A stretch of 64,000 nucleotides of DNA, from NCBI RefSeq assembly GCF_018263855.1, contig NZ_CP073318.1, positions 1,736,001 to 1,800,000 of the forward strand, written 5' to 3'. This stretch comes from Kutzneria sp. CA-103260. Its GTDB lineage: Bacteria; Actinomycetota; Actinomycetes; Mycobacteriales; Pseudonocardiaceae. The notes beneath the pieces are model-generated. The model was not told the DNA's origin. It was given only the letters and a program-made list of their open reading frames with translations, and searched no databases. Of the stretch, positions 42,237-50,064 are shown piece after piece. Every line of letters begins with the position of its first letter. Position 1 is the first letter of the stretch. Both the position numbers and the translations under genes were made by a program.

Positions 42237-43893
42237 CCTGGTCCGGAAGGCCGCGGAGGCCTTCCCCGACCGCGTGGCCATTCACGCCGAGCGGACGGTG
42301 ACCTTCGCTGAGCTGGACGAGGAGATCACCCGCTTCGCCGCCGCCCTGTCGGAGCACAGCGGCGAGGTCGTCGCGCTGACTTCGGTGCTGAGCGTGGACT
42401 TCGCCGTCGCCTACTACGGCGTGATCCGCAGTGGCAACATCGCCCTGCCGATCAACCCTTTGCTGCGCGACGACGACGTGCAACACATCCTGAGCACGTC
42501 CAAGGCGAAGCTGGTGTTCCGCTTCGACGAGCCGCTGCCGTCCTCGACCGAGCCGCTGCGCGCGACTCCCGGCGAGGTGGCCTGCCTCCAGTTCACCAGC
42601 GGCACCACCGGCGCGGCCAAGGGCGTGCGGCTGACCCACGGCAACCTGGTGACCAACGCCGAGCAGATCGCCCGGGCGCACGAGCTGGGCCCGGATTCGG
42701 TGACAGTGAACCACCTGCCGACCTACCACCTGATGCACCTCAACTCGGCGATGTTCGCCGGCGCCACCCAGATCCTGTGCGCCGACCCGGACCTGGCCGC
42801 GCCGATCGCCCTGGCCAACGAGCACCGGGCCACGCACTACTACAGCCTGCCGGTGAAGCTGGGCCGGCTGGCCGCCGACCCGCGACTGCCGGACCTTCGA
42901 CTGGAGACGGTGCGGGTGATCGCCTCCGGCGGCTCCGCGCTACCGCCCCGGTCGGCCACCGTGCTGGGCGAGCACTTCGGCATCCCGGTGATCCAGGGCT
43001 ACGGCCTGGCCGAGACCTCGCCGCTGACCCACAGCGACGGCCCGAGCGCGCCGAAGATCGGCTCGGTCGGCCCGCCGGTGGCCGGGACGTCCTGCCGGAT
43101 CGTGCACCTCGACACCCGCGAGGTGCAGCCGGCGGGGGAGAAGGGCGAGGTCCAGGTCCGCGGCCCGCAGCTGATGAAGGGCTACCTGGACGCCGATCTC
43201 GACGAGGTGACCGAGGACGGCTGGCTGTCCACCGGCGACGTCGGCCACCTGGACGAGGACGGCTACCTGTTCCTGGTCGACCGGATCAAGGACGTCTTCA
43301 AGCACGACAACTGGCTGGTCTCGCCGACCGAGATCGAGCGGGTGCTGGAGACCCACCCGGCGGTCGCCGAGTGCGTGGTCGTGGACTACCCGGACGAGCT
43401 GTCCGGCGCGGTGGCCAACGCCTTCGTGGTGCCCAAGCCGGGCTGGGTCGGCGGGCCGGCCGAGTTCACCGAGCACGTCAACGCCCGGGTGCCGTACTTC
43501 AAGCAGCTGGAGCACGTCGCCATCGTGCCCGGCATTCCCCGCTCCGCCAACGGAAAGATCTCACGACGCGACCTCAGGGCGAGGTTGCTGCAGAGGAGGA
43601 CGGCCGACGTGGTCACGTTCATCAGCAAGTTCACCGTCAAGGGCGAGGTCGAGGAGTTCGAGAAGTTCTTCCGCGAGCACGCCGAGTTCATGAAGCAGCA
43701 GCCCGGTTTTGTCGGCTTCCAGATCGTCCGCTCGCTGCGCACGCCCAACGTGTACGTCAACATCGGGCAGTGGACCGACGCCGAGGCGCACCGCAACGTG
43801 ATGCAGAACCCGGAGTTCCAGGCCCACGCCAAGGCGATGCGGGACCTGGTCGACGTGGAGGCCGACCTCTACACGCCGGTCGCCGGCGCATGA
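42223..43893 (+). CDS. acyl-CoA ligase fused to a C-terminal antibiotic-biosynthesis monooxygenase (ABM) domain
   Basis: 556 residues from GTG 42223 (GGAGG six bases before). Residues 1-455 form an ANL adenylating enzyme: P-loop FTSGTTGAAKGVRLTH, QGYGLAETSPLTH, WLSTGDVGHLDEDGYLFLVDRIKDV and the C-terminal lysine in RSANGKISRRDL. The last 96 residues (from VVTFISKFTVKGEVEEF to the end) are a complete dimeric alpha-beta barrel ABM domain (EKFFREHAEFMKQQPGFVGF, NIGQWTDAEAHR) like the cofactor-free quinone-forming monooxygenases. One reading frame without a break; the stop overlaps the next gene (ATGA). The ligase part may activate a carboxylate starter or a late intermediate. Confidence 0.92.
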   Translation: MLVDDLVRKAAEAFPDRVAIHAERTVTFAELDEEITRFAAALSEHSGEVVALTSVLSVDFAVAYYGVIRSGNIALPINPLLRDDDVQHILSTSKAKLVFRFDEPLPSSTEPLRATPGEVACLQFTSGTTGAAKGVRLTHGNLVTNAEQIARAHELGPDSVTVNHLPTYHLMHLNSAMFAGATQILCADPDLAAPIALANEHRATHYYSLPVKLGRLAADPRLPDLRLETVRVIASGGSALPPRSATVLGEHFGIPVIQGYGLAETSPLTHSDGPSAPKIGSVGPPVAGTSCRIVHLDTREVQPAGEKGEVQVRGPQLMKGYLDADLDEVTEDGWLSTGDVGHLDEDGYLFLVDRIKDVFKHDNWLVSPTEIERVLETHPAVAECVVVDYPDELSGAVANAFVVPKPGWVGGPAEFTEHVNARVPYFKQLEHVAIVPGIPRSANGKISRRDLRARLLQRRTADVVTFISKFTVKGEVEEFEKFFREHAEFMKQQPGFVGFQIVRSLRTPNVYVNIGQWTDAEAHRNVMQNPEFQAHAKAMRDLVDVEADLYTPVAGA

Positions 43894-44579
43894 AGCGGGT
43901 CGCCGTCGTCACCGGCGGCACCAAGGGCATCGGGCTGGCCGTCGCGCGCAAGCTGGCGGCCACCGACTGCCAGGTGTTCGTCAACTACGCCCACGACGAC
44001 GAGGCCGCCGCGCGCGTCCAGTCCGAATTGGACTGTGAACTGCTCAAGGGCGACGTCTTCGCACCCGGCGGGGGCCGCGAACTCCTTGCCAAGGCCCAGG
44101 AAACCGCTGGCCGGCTGGACGTGTTCGTGCACAACGCGGCTCGCTGGAGCAAGTCGCCGGCCGACGACGTGTCGGCCTCGCTGACACCGCTGGTGGACGT
44201 GCTCGACGTGCTGCCGTCGTTGATGCCCGACGGCGGTCGTGTTGTCGCGGTGTCCAGCAACGGCGCGAACCGGGTGGTGCCCGGCTACCTGTCGCTCGGC
44301 GTGGCCAAGGCCGCCCTGGAGAGCCTGGTCCGCTACGCCGCGGTTCAGCTGGCGGGCAAGGGAATCGCCGTCAACGCCGTGTCCACCGGCAAGGTGGACA
44401 AGGGGCCGGACACAGTGAATCCCGAGCCGATGCGGATCCTCGCCGCCCGCACGCCCGCCGGGCGGCTGACCGTGCCGTCCGACGTCGCCGACGCCGTGTG
44501 GCTGCTGTGCGCGGACGAGGCGGCCTGGATCCACGGCCAGGTGCTCACCGCCGACGGCGGGCTCGGCCTGCTCGCATGA
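43890..44579 (+). CDS. SDR, enoyl-reductase (FabL)-like
   Basis: 229 residues. VAVVTGGTKGIGLAVARKLA and VHNAARW replace the normal NNAG. Instead of YxxxK it shows YLSLGVAK (Y-x6-K), the pattern of FabI/FabL enoyl-ACP reductases, and the following KAALESLVRYAAVQLAGK matches FabL. It may reduce an enone or quinone, or be a ketoreductase derived from that line. Overlaps both neighbours in an operon. Confidence 0.88.
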   Translation: MKRVAVVTGGTKGIGLAVARKLAATDCQVFVNYAHDDEAAARVQSELDCELLKGDVFAPGGGRELLAKAQETAGRLDVFVHNAARWSKSPADDVSASLTPLVDVLDVLPSLMPDGGRVVAVSSNGANRVVPGYLSLGVAKAALESLVRYAAVQLAGKGIAVNAVSTGKVDKGPDTVNPEPMRILAARTPAGRLTVPSDVADAVWLLCADEAAWIHGQVLTADGGLGLLA

Positions 44580-44611
44580 CCACAATTGTTATCGCGCCTG
44601 AGGGAGGACAA

Positions 44612-45385
44612 GTGCAGCTCATCGACCTGTCGTCGCCGGTCGACGCGTCGTTCTGGGAGCCGGAACCGCTGTCGATCACCACCATGTCGGCGGCGGACGG
44701 CGCCCGGCACCTCGCGTCGGAGATGCGCGAGCACTTCGGCATGGACTTCGATCCGAACGTGTTGCCGGGCGCGGAGTTCCTGACCAACGACACGCTCTCG
44801 CTGACCACGCACACCGGCACCCACGTCGACGCGCCGGCGCACTACGGCTCCATCACCACCTACGGCGAGGCGCCCAAGACCGTCGAGCAGCTGCCGGTGG
44901 ACTGGTTCTACCGGCCGGCCGTGGTGCTCGACCTGACCGACGCCCCGGTCGGCGTGGTCGGGGCGGACCTGTTGCGGGCCAAGCTGGACGAGGTCGGCTA
45001 CACGCTCTCGCCGCTGGACATCGTGCTGCTCAACACCGGCGCGGCCCGCCTGGTCGGCACGTCCAAGTACTTCACCGAGTTCGTCGGCCTGGACCGCTCC
45101 GGTGTGGACCTGCTGCTGGACCAGGGTGTCCGGGTCATCGGCACCGACGCGTTCAGCCTCGACGCGCCGTTCACGTACATCATCGAGCAGTACCAGAAGA
45201 CCGGTGATCCCGGCGTGCTGTGGCCGGCCCACTTCGCCGGCCGTGAGCGCGAGTTCTGCCAGATCGAGCGGCTGGCCAACCTCGACGCCCTGCCGAGGGC
45301 CCACGGCTTCACCCTGTCGTGCTTCCCGGTGAAGATCGTCGGTGCCGGCGCCGGCTGGGCCCGTGCGGTGGCCGTGCTGGACTGA
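44612..45385 (+). CDS. metal-dependent cyclase family protein
   Basis: 257 residues from GTG 44612, which has GGGAGG four bases before it and gives the standard start VQLIDLSSPVDAS; ATG 44576 overlaps the previous stop but has no ribosome site. Metal motif HTGTHVDAPAHY, then QLPVDWFYRPAVVLDLTD and GTDAFSLDAPF. This kynurenine-formamidase-like fold includes polyketide cyclases of the SnoaM/RemF-like group; it probably closes a later ring. Last biosynthetic gene before the exporter. Confidence 0.9.
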   Translation: MQLIDLSSPVDASFWEPEPLSITTMSAADGARHLASEMREHFGMDFDPNVLPGAEFLTNDTLSLTTHTGTHVDAPAHYGSITTYGEAPKTVEQLPVDWFYRPAVVLDLTDAPVGVVGADLLRAKLDEVGYTLSPLDIVLLNTGAARLVGTSKYFTEFVGLDRSGVDLLLDQGVRVIGTDAFSLDAPFTYIIEQYQKTGDPGVLWPAHFAGREREFCQIERLANLDALPRAHGFTLSCFPVKIVGAGAGWARAVAVLD

Positions 45386-45480
45386 AGCGGTGACGGTGGC
45401 CTGCCGACCGGACTACTATCTGCCGTCCTAGGCAACAGTGCGTGTTACGCCATGTGCGCTCTGTGATGGACGGGGGTGCG

Positions 45481-46701
45481 ATGGGGAATTCGGCGGCCCG
45501 CTACCGGGACGTGTTCGCCGTCGGGGAGTTCCGGGCGTTGTGGCTGGCCCACATCGCCTCGGTCGTCGGCGACCAGCTGGCCCGCGTAGCGGTCAGCGTC
45601 CTGGTGTGGGATCGCACGCACTCGCCGGCGCTGTCTGCCGCGGCCTATGCCGTGACGTTCCTGCCCGATCTGCTCGGTGGCTCCGTGCTCGCGGGCGTGG
45701 CCGATCGCTACTCGCGGCGGCTGGTCATGGTGGCTGCCGACCTGGTCAGAGCGGGTGTGGTGGCCGAGCTGGCGCTGCCGGGGCTGCCGCTGGCGGTGCA
45801 GATCGGCGCGCTGTTCGTCGTGCAGCTGTTGGCCGGCCCGTTCACGGCGGCCCGCAGCGCGGTGTTGCCGGAGATCCTTGACGGGGATCGCTACACGGTC
45901 GGGGCCGGCCTGTTCGGCGGCACCTACCAGCTCGCTTTGGTGGTGGGCTTCGGCGGCGGGGCCGCGGTCGTGACGGCGATCGGGTCGCAGGCGGCCCTGG
46001 TGGTCGACGCCGGCACGTTCGCGCTGTCCGCCGCGCTGATCGCCGTCGGTGTGTCGGCTCACCGGCCGGTGGGGGCGCAGCCGGTGCGCCGGGCTGTGTG
46101 GTGGTCGTCGCTGCGGGGCGGGATCGAGGCCATCGCCACCCGCCCCCAGGCGCGGGTGTTGCTGGGCATCGCCTGCCTGTGTGGCTTCTACGTGATCCCG
46201 GAGGGCTTGGCCGTCGCCTACGCGTCCCAGATCGGGGTCGGCTCGGGTGGGTTGGGCTGGCTGTTGGTGGCCAACCCCGCCGGCACCGTGCTCGGGGTGC
46301 TGGTCGTGAACAGGCTGAGCCCGGACGCCAAACTCCGCTGGCTGGGTCCGCTGGCTGTGGCCAGCAGCGCCCTGCTCCTACCGACCGCGCTGGCGCCGGG
46401 CCTCGCCGTCACGGTGGTGTTGTGGCTGCTCAGCGGCGTGGCGACCGCGCACGACGTGGTCACCAACGCCGTGTTCACCGTCGCCGTGCCGAACAGCGTT
46501 CGCGGCCAGGCGGTGGGCCTGGCGGTCGCCAGTCTGCGGGCAGCGCAAGGCGTCGGCATCGCCGTCGCCGGGCTGCTCGCCCAGCTGATGCCGACCTCGT
46601 GGGTGATCGGTCTGGCCGGTGGACTGGGAACCGTCGCCGGGGTGGCGGCTGCCGCGGCCTGGGCGCGAGCCCGTGCGGCACGTCCCGCCGACGCTCCCTG
46701 A
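45481..46701 (+). CDS. MFS transporter (second exporter)
   Basis: 406 residues from ATG 45481 (GGGGG before it; ATG 45466 is possible). Twelve predicted helices: FRALWLAHIASVVGDQLARV in helix 1, ADRYSRRLVMV (motif A), ending in a helix near WVIGLAGGLGTVAG. Resembles MFS efflux proteins of the enterobactin-exporter type. It closes the PKS cluster, 96 bp after the cyclase gene. Confidence 0.9.
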   Translation: MGNSAARYRDVFAVGEFRALWLAHIASVVGDQLARVAVSVLVWDRTHSPALSAAAYAVTFLPDLLGGSVLAGVADRYSRRLVMVAADLVRAGVVAELALPGLPLAVQIGALFVVQLLAGPFTAARSAVLPEILDGDRYTVGAGLFGGTYQLALVVGFGGGAAVVTAIGSQAALVVDAGTFALSAALIAVGVSAHRPVGAQPVRRAVWWSSLRGGIEAIATRPQARVLLGIACLCGFYVIPEGLAVAYASQIGVGSGGLGWLLVANPAGTVLGVLVVNRLSPDAKLRWLGPLAVASSALLLPTALAPGLAVTVVLWLLSGVATAHDVVTNAVFTVAVPNSVRGQAVGLAVASLRAAQGVGIAVAGLLAQLMPTSWVIGLAGGLGTVAGVAAAAAWARARAARPADAP

Positions 46702-46732
46702 ACCGGCCTCCGTTCAGCGGATTCGGGCTGTC

Positions 46733-46759
46733 TCATTCGGCCCAGTTGTTGTCGTTCAC
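46733..46759 (-). CDS. micro-ORF 3, 8 residues (MNDNNWAE)
   Basis: GTG 46759, eight bases after AGAGGAGG; encodes MNDNNWAE, then TGA. It repeats the DNNW core of the two micro-ORFs upstream on the same strand. Too short for normal gene finding. Good ribosome site and shared motif support real translation; function unknown. Confidence 0.55.
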   Translation of the reverse strand: MNDNNWAE

Positions 46760-46806
46760 GCCGGCCACCTCCTCTGCTCGCCGAAGCCTGTCTTCACGGG
46801 GTGTGA

Positions 46807-46826
46807 CCCCGGTTGGCGATCCGGGG
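46807..46826 (-). terminator. hairpin just after micro-ORF 2
   Basis: CCCCGG, 8-base loop, CCGGGG, beginning one base after the stop of micro-ORF 2 on the minus strand; may be a weak terminator or translational control element. Confidence 0.4.
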
Positions 46827-46827
46827 A

Positions 46828-46866
46828 TCAACGCCAGTTGTTGTCGCGCCAGTTGTTGTCCGACAT
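46828..46866 (-). CDS. micro-ORF 2, 12 residues (MSDNNWRDNNWR)
   Basis: ATG 46866 with GGAGAGG about 12 bases before. Encodes MSDNNWRDNNWR, two exact DNNWR units, then TGA. Nearly the same peptide as micro-ORF 1 although the flanking DNA differs, which points to selection for the peptide. Confidence 0.6.
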   Translation of the reverse strand: MSDNNWRDNNWR

Positions 46867-46918
46867 CGCCGCGCACCGCCTCTCCAGCTCGTTCGAATTT
46901 GCGTGCTGACCAGGCGAT

Positions 46919-46957
46919 TCAGCGCCAGTTGTTGTCCCGCCAGTTGTTGTCGCGCAC
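46919..46957 (-). CDS. micro-ORF 1, 12 residues (MRDNNWRDNNWR)
   Basis: GTG 46957, nine bases after AGGAGG (46967-46972). Encodes MRDNNWRDNNWR, then TGA. First of three tandem micro-ORFs on the minus strand; upstream lies a GGGCGG-AAAA-CCGCCC hairpin (47000-47015) and the divergent diguanylate cyclase gene at 47122. Confidence 0.6.
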   Translation of the reverse strand: MRDNNWRDNNWR

Positions 46958-47121
46958 CGTGATCCACCTCCTCGGAGGGCCTAACGAGTTCGGCCGAGTG
47001 GGCGGTTTTCCGCCCGCGGCTTCATCTTCTCGTGTGGATCCGGCTACCCGTGGTGCCAGTTTGGTTACGGTGGAGACCCTGGCCGTACCCTGGCGGCCCC
47101 GGTCGTTTCAGCAGGTGAGGC

Positions 47122-48447
47122 GTGGTGCGCACCCTGATCGCGGCGCCCTGGCGGTGGGCCCGGTCCTGGGCCTTGTGGCAGGCGCCCCGGCACGTCGTCG
47201 CCTACGTGCTCGCGGTCGAGGTGATCGCCGTCGCCACCACCGTGGGCACCGCCGGCCTGATGCAGATCCGCGGCACCGACCTCATCTACGCCGGCATGCT
47301 CTGCGCTGGGGCGTGGCTGCACATCGAGGGGGTCCGTCCGACCGAGCGCCAACGGGAACGCGGCGCCGGGGCCGGGCCGTACCTGGACACCAAGGCCGTG
47401 TGGTCGGTGGCCGCCGCCCTGATCCTGCCGCCGCTGCTGGCGTCGGCCGTCGTCGTCGTGACGTACACGATCGCCTGGCTACGCATCTGGCCGCGCCGGC
47501 AGCGTCCGCTCGACCTGTTCCGGTGGGTGTTCTCCGCCGCCACCATCCTGCTCGGCACCCAGGCCGCCATCGCCGTGCTGGCCCTGGGCCTGCCGACCTA
47601 TCCCGGCCTGCCCCGGCCGACCTGGGCCGGCTTCGCCGACCTCGCCGTCATCGCCGCCGCCTTCGGCCTGCGGTGGCTGCTCAACTACGGTCTGGTCGTC
47701 GCCGCCATTCTCGTCTCCTCGCCGAACACTCGCCTGGCGAAGGTGCTGGAGAACTTCCACGAGCAGTCCCAGGAGATCGGCGCTTACGCCTTCGGCCTGC
47801 TGGCCGCCGCCCTGGCCGTCACCAATCCGCCGCTACTGCTCGCCGTAGTCGTCGGTGTCGTCGCCGTGCACCGGGGCCTGCTGCTGCACCAGTTCCGCAC
47901 TGCTTCCCGTACCGACTCGAAGACCGGCTTCCACACTCTGGAGTGGTGGTTCCAGGCCGCTCGCCAGGCCCTCGATCGGGCCAGGGTGCATGGCTCCGGC
48001 CTTGCCGTCCTGATCGCCGACCTGGACCATTTCAAGCAGGTCAACGACACCTACGGCCATGTCGGCGGCGACCGTGCCCTGGAGGCCGTCGCCCGCGCCT
48101 TGCGCACCGAGGTTCGGGATTACGACATCGTCGGCCGGTGGGGCGGCGAGGAGTTCGTCGTGCTCCTCCTCGACGTCGACGAGCGTCAAACCAGGGCCAT
48201 CGCCGAACGTATCCGTGAACGCGTCCACTCCCTCAAGGTCATCCTCGAACCTGCCGGCGACTCCCCGCCTCGCACCATCACCGACCTGACCATTTCCATC
48301 GGTGCCACCCTCATTCCCCACGACAGCGCCGACACCCTCGACGAAGCCATCCGCGCCGCCGACGCCGCCCTCTACGCCGTGAAGGAAGCCGGCCGGAATC
48401 GGGTGAAGCTCACCTATCTCATGCCGCCCCGCCACCCCGACGCCTAG
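47122..48447 (+). CDS. membrane diguanylate cyclase (GGDEF domain)
   Basis: 441 residues from GTG 47122 (AGGTGAGG before it). N-terminal half has about seven or eight transmembrane segments; residues from about 265 form a GGDEF domain: DSKTGFHTLEWW, IADLDHFKQVNDTYGHVGGD, and the active GRWGGEEFVVLL. GGEEF keeps the residues needed for c-di-GMP synthesis. A typical RxxD product-inhibition site five residues before it is not seen. No EAL domain. Divergent from the DNNW micro-ORFs. Confidence 0.93.
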   Translation: MVRTLIAAPWRWARSWALWQAPRHVVAYVLAVEVIAVATTVGTAGLMQIRGTDLIYAGMLCAGAWLHIEGVRPTERQRERGAGAGPYLDTKAVWSVAAALILPPLLASAVVVVTYTIAWLRIWPRRQRPLDLFRWVFSAATILLGTQAAIAVLALGLPTYPGLPRPTWAGFADLAVIAAAFGLRWLLNYGLVVAAILVSSPNTRLAKVLENFHEQSQEIGAYAFGLLAAALAVTNPPLLLAVVVGVVAVHRGLLLHQFRTASRTDSKTGFHTLEWWFQAARQALDRARVHGSGLAVLIADLDHFKQVNDTYGHVGGDRALEAVARALRTEVRDYDIVGRWGGEEFVVLLLDVDERQTRAIAERIRERVHSLKVILEPAGDSPPRTITDLTISIGATLIPHDSADTLDEAIRAADAALYAVKEAGRNRVKLTYLMPPRHPDA

Positions 48448-48494
48448 CACCCCGTCAGTATTGGCGTGGCTGGATGGCGCCCTGTGGCGACCCT

Positions 48495-48920
48495 CTAATC
48501 AGGAACATACTGCAGGGTGTAGTCCCCGCTTCCGGTGTCGTCGTGACCGCCTCCGGCCGGACAAGCGCCGGTAGTGGGGTTGCCGCCGAAGAACAGCCCC
48601 TGGCATTTGTTGCACCATCGCCAATCGCGCTGTCCTGGAGCTGGCGCAAACTGCAAAGCGTAGTCCCCGCTTCCGGTGTCGTCATGAGCGCCCCCGGCCG
48701 GGCAGACGCCTTCAGTGGGGTTGCCGCCGAAGAACAATCCTTGGCATTTGTTGCACCATCGCCAATCGCGCTGTCCTGGAGCTGGCGCAAACTGCAAAGT
48801 GTAGTTTGCGCTTCCGGCGTGGTTATGACCGCCCCCTGTGGGGCAGACGCCGGTAGTGGGGTTGCCACCGAAGAACAGCCCCTGGCATTTGTTACACCAT
48901 CGCCAATTGACCTGCGCCAT
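48495..48920 (-). CDS. triple-repeat Cys/His (zinc-ribbon-like) protein
   Basis: 141 residues from ATG 48920, with GGAGGG before it. Three almost identical repeats of about 46 residues: WRWCNKCQGLFFGGNPT, a CPxGGxH segment, then GSxxYxLQFAPAPGQRD. Each repeat holds C-x2-C, a third Cys and a His in fixed spacing, consistent with one metal site per repeat. No signal peptide. The repeats are nearly identical in DNA too, suggesting recent duplication. Function unknown. Confidence 0.85.
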   Translation of the reverse strand: MAQVNWRWCNKCQGLFFGGNPTTGVCPTGGGHNHAGSANYTLQFAPAPGQRDWRWCNKCQGLFFGGNPTEGVCPAGGAHDDTGSGDYALQFAPAPGQRDWRWCNKCQGLFFGGNPTTGACPAGGGHDDTGSGDYTLQYVPD

Positions 48921-49134
48921 CGCCAACCCTCCTGTCGGTGAAATATTCCGGCGACCCTGCCGGACCTCAGGAGAAGTAGGACACCAGTTCGTATACATGC
49001 ATAGAAGGCCATGCGACTGGCCCCTGAGTTGGCCAGCGGCGACTCACGACGGCGTCGGGGCCTACCGGGACATCGAGTCCCGGTAGGCCCCAGCGTGTTC
49101 GTGACAGCTCGTCCTCGATCGGTGAGTTCCTAGG

Positions 49135-49755
49135 TCATCGAGTCAGCAGTTGGGTGGATCCGCACGGCGGCACCGGGCCGGGCCTGCCCGGGGTCCGGTC
49201 CCTGAGCTGGAAGTCGACCGCGTTGTCGCCGCTGTTGGTGAGCCGCATGAGGGCGAGCGGCTGGAGGCCGGGAGGCTGCGGGGCGGCCGGGGTCCCCTCC
49301 ACGAACGGTGAATTCGCGTAGGTGGCGGCCCCGTCGACCGGCGCGGTGGGCGGGCGCATCAGGCCGACGCCGACCTGGTCGGGCAGCGTGATGCCGCTCC
49401 AGTACTGGTCGGGGGCCGGCCCGCTGTACTGCGCGTTGGCGACCAGGTAGACCCCGCCGGGTTGCAGGACCGTGCCCCACGGGATCGTGGCCAGGGTGAG
49501 AACTCGGGACTGGCCGATCGAGGCATCGATCGCGAAGTTGCTCAGGTCCTGCTGGACCTGGCTGATGTTCTTGACCTGGACGTACTGGTCATTCTGGCCG
49601 AGGGGGCCGTGGGTGGCGAACTGGTCGATCACGACGGTGCAGGACAGCTGTGCCGGCGCCGTCGACTGCGGCGCCGCGGACGCGACGGTGGCGCCGGTGA
49701 CCAGCGAGAGAGCCGAGATGCCCGCTGTGACGAGGGCCGTGAAGGAACGCCTCAT
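49135..49755 (-). CDS. secreted lamin-tail-domain-like protein
   Basis: 206 residues from ATG 49755 (AGGAGACA before it). Signal peptide MRRSFTALVTAGISALSLV with ASA cleavage. The mature part VVIDQFATHGPLGQNDQYVQ-VKNIS and WGTVLQPGGVYLVAN fit the beta-sandwich of lamin-tail (LTD) domains found in secreted bacterial proteins. One Cys near the start and one near the end may pair. Role unknown, perhaps surface binding. Confidence 0.82.
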   Translation of the reverse strand: MRRSFTALVTAGISALSLVTGATVASAAPQSTAPAQLSCTVVIDQFATHGPLGQNDQYVQVKNISQVQQDLSNFAIDASIGQSRVLTLATIPWGTVLQPGGVYLVANAQYSGPAPDQYWSGITLPDQVGVGLMRPPTAPVDGAATYANSPFVEGTPAAPQPPGLQPLALMRLTNSGDNAVDFQLRDRTPGRPGPVPPCGSTQLLTR

Positions 49756-49899
49756 CGGTGTTGTCTCCTTCTCGGAATAGTGGTGAAGGCTTCGTTGTGC
49801 CGGGGAGGGGTGCGCGCACTCCGGCAGGGCGGCGATCACCACCGCGAATGACCCTCCCGAGCGATGTGCATCTACCACAGGGCTCCGGGTCGATTTTCT

Positions 49900-49927
49900 G
49901 CTTTCTGCGCCGCGCGGCGCAGAAAGC
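49900..49927 (-). terminator. 28-bp perfect palindrome, probable terminator
   Basis: GCTTTCTGCGCCGC followed directly by its exact complement. It is the end signal of the minus-strand cassette (50065 onward). The rest of 49756-50064 carries the LTD gene promoter; no gene seen. Confidence 0.65.
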
Positions 49928-50064
49928 GCGTGAAACCAGGTAGACCCTGCCACAAAGCTTGTCGACGGCATGACGTCCGGGAAAGAGGCCAACAATTTGG
50001 CCCTTGGGTTCGAGCTGTGCCGGGCCAGCGCCTGGACGGGCGACGCGAACCAGTGGGACAACCG

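Noticed and set aside
46741..46960. GCCAGTTGTTGTC repeats as a CRISPR array or iteron origin
   Set aside because: Unit spacing is irregular, no spacers of constant length, no cas or replication genes; the units make better sense as DNNW codons on the minus strand.
46098..48218. 706-codon plus-strand frame across the exporter, the micro-ORF region and the GGDEF gene
   Set aside because: Different frame from two well-supported genes and of shadow composition; it also hides the micro-ORFs on the other strand.
48474..48941. 155-codon plus-strand frame with repeats
   Set aside because: Antisense image of the three Cys/His repeats; the minus frame has the conserved metal ligands and a ribosome site.
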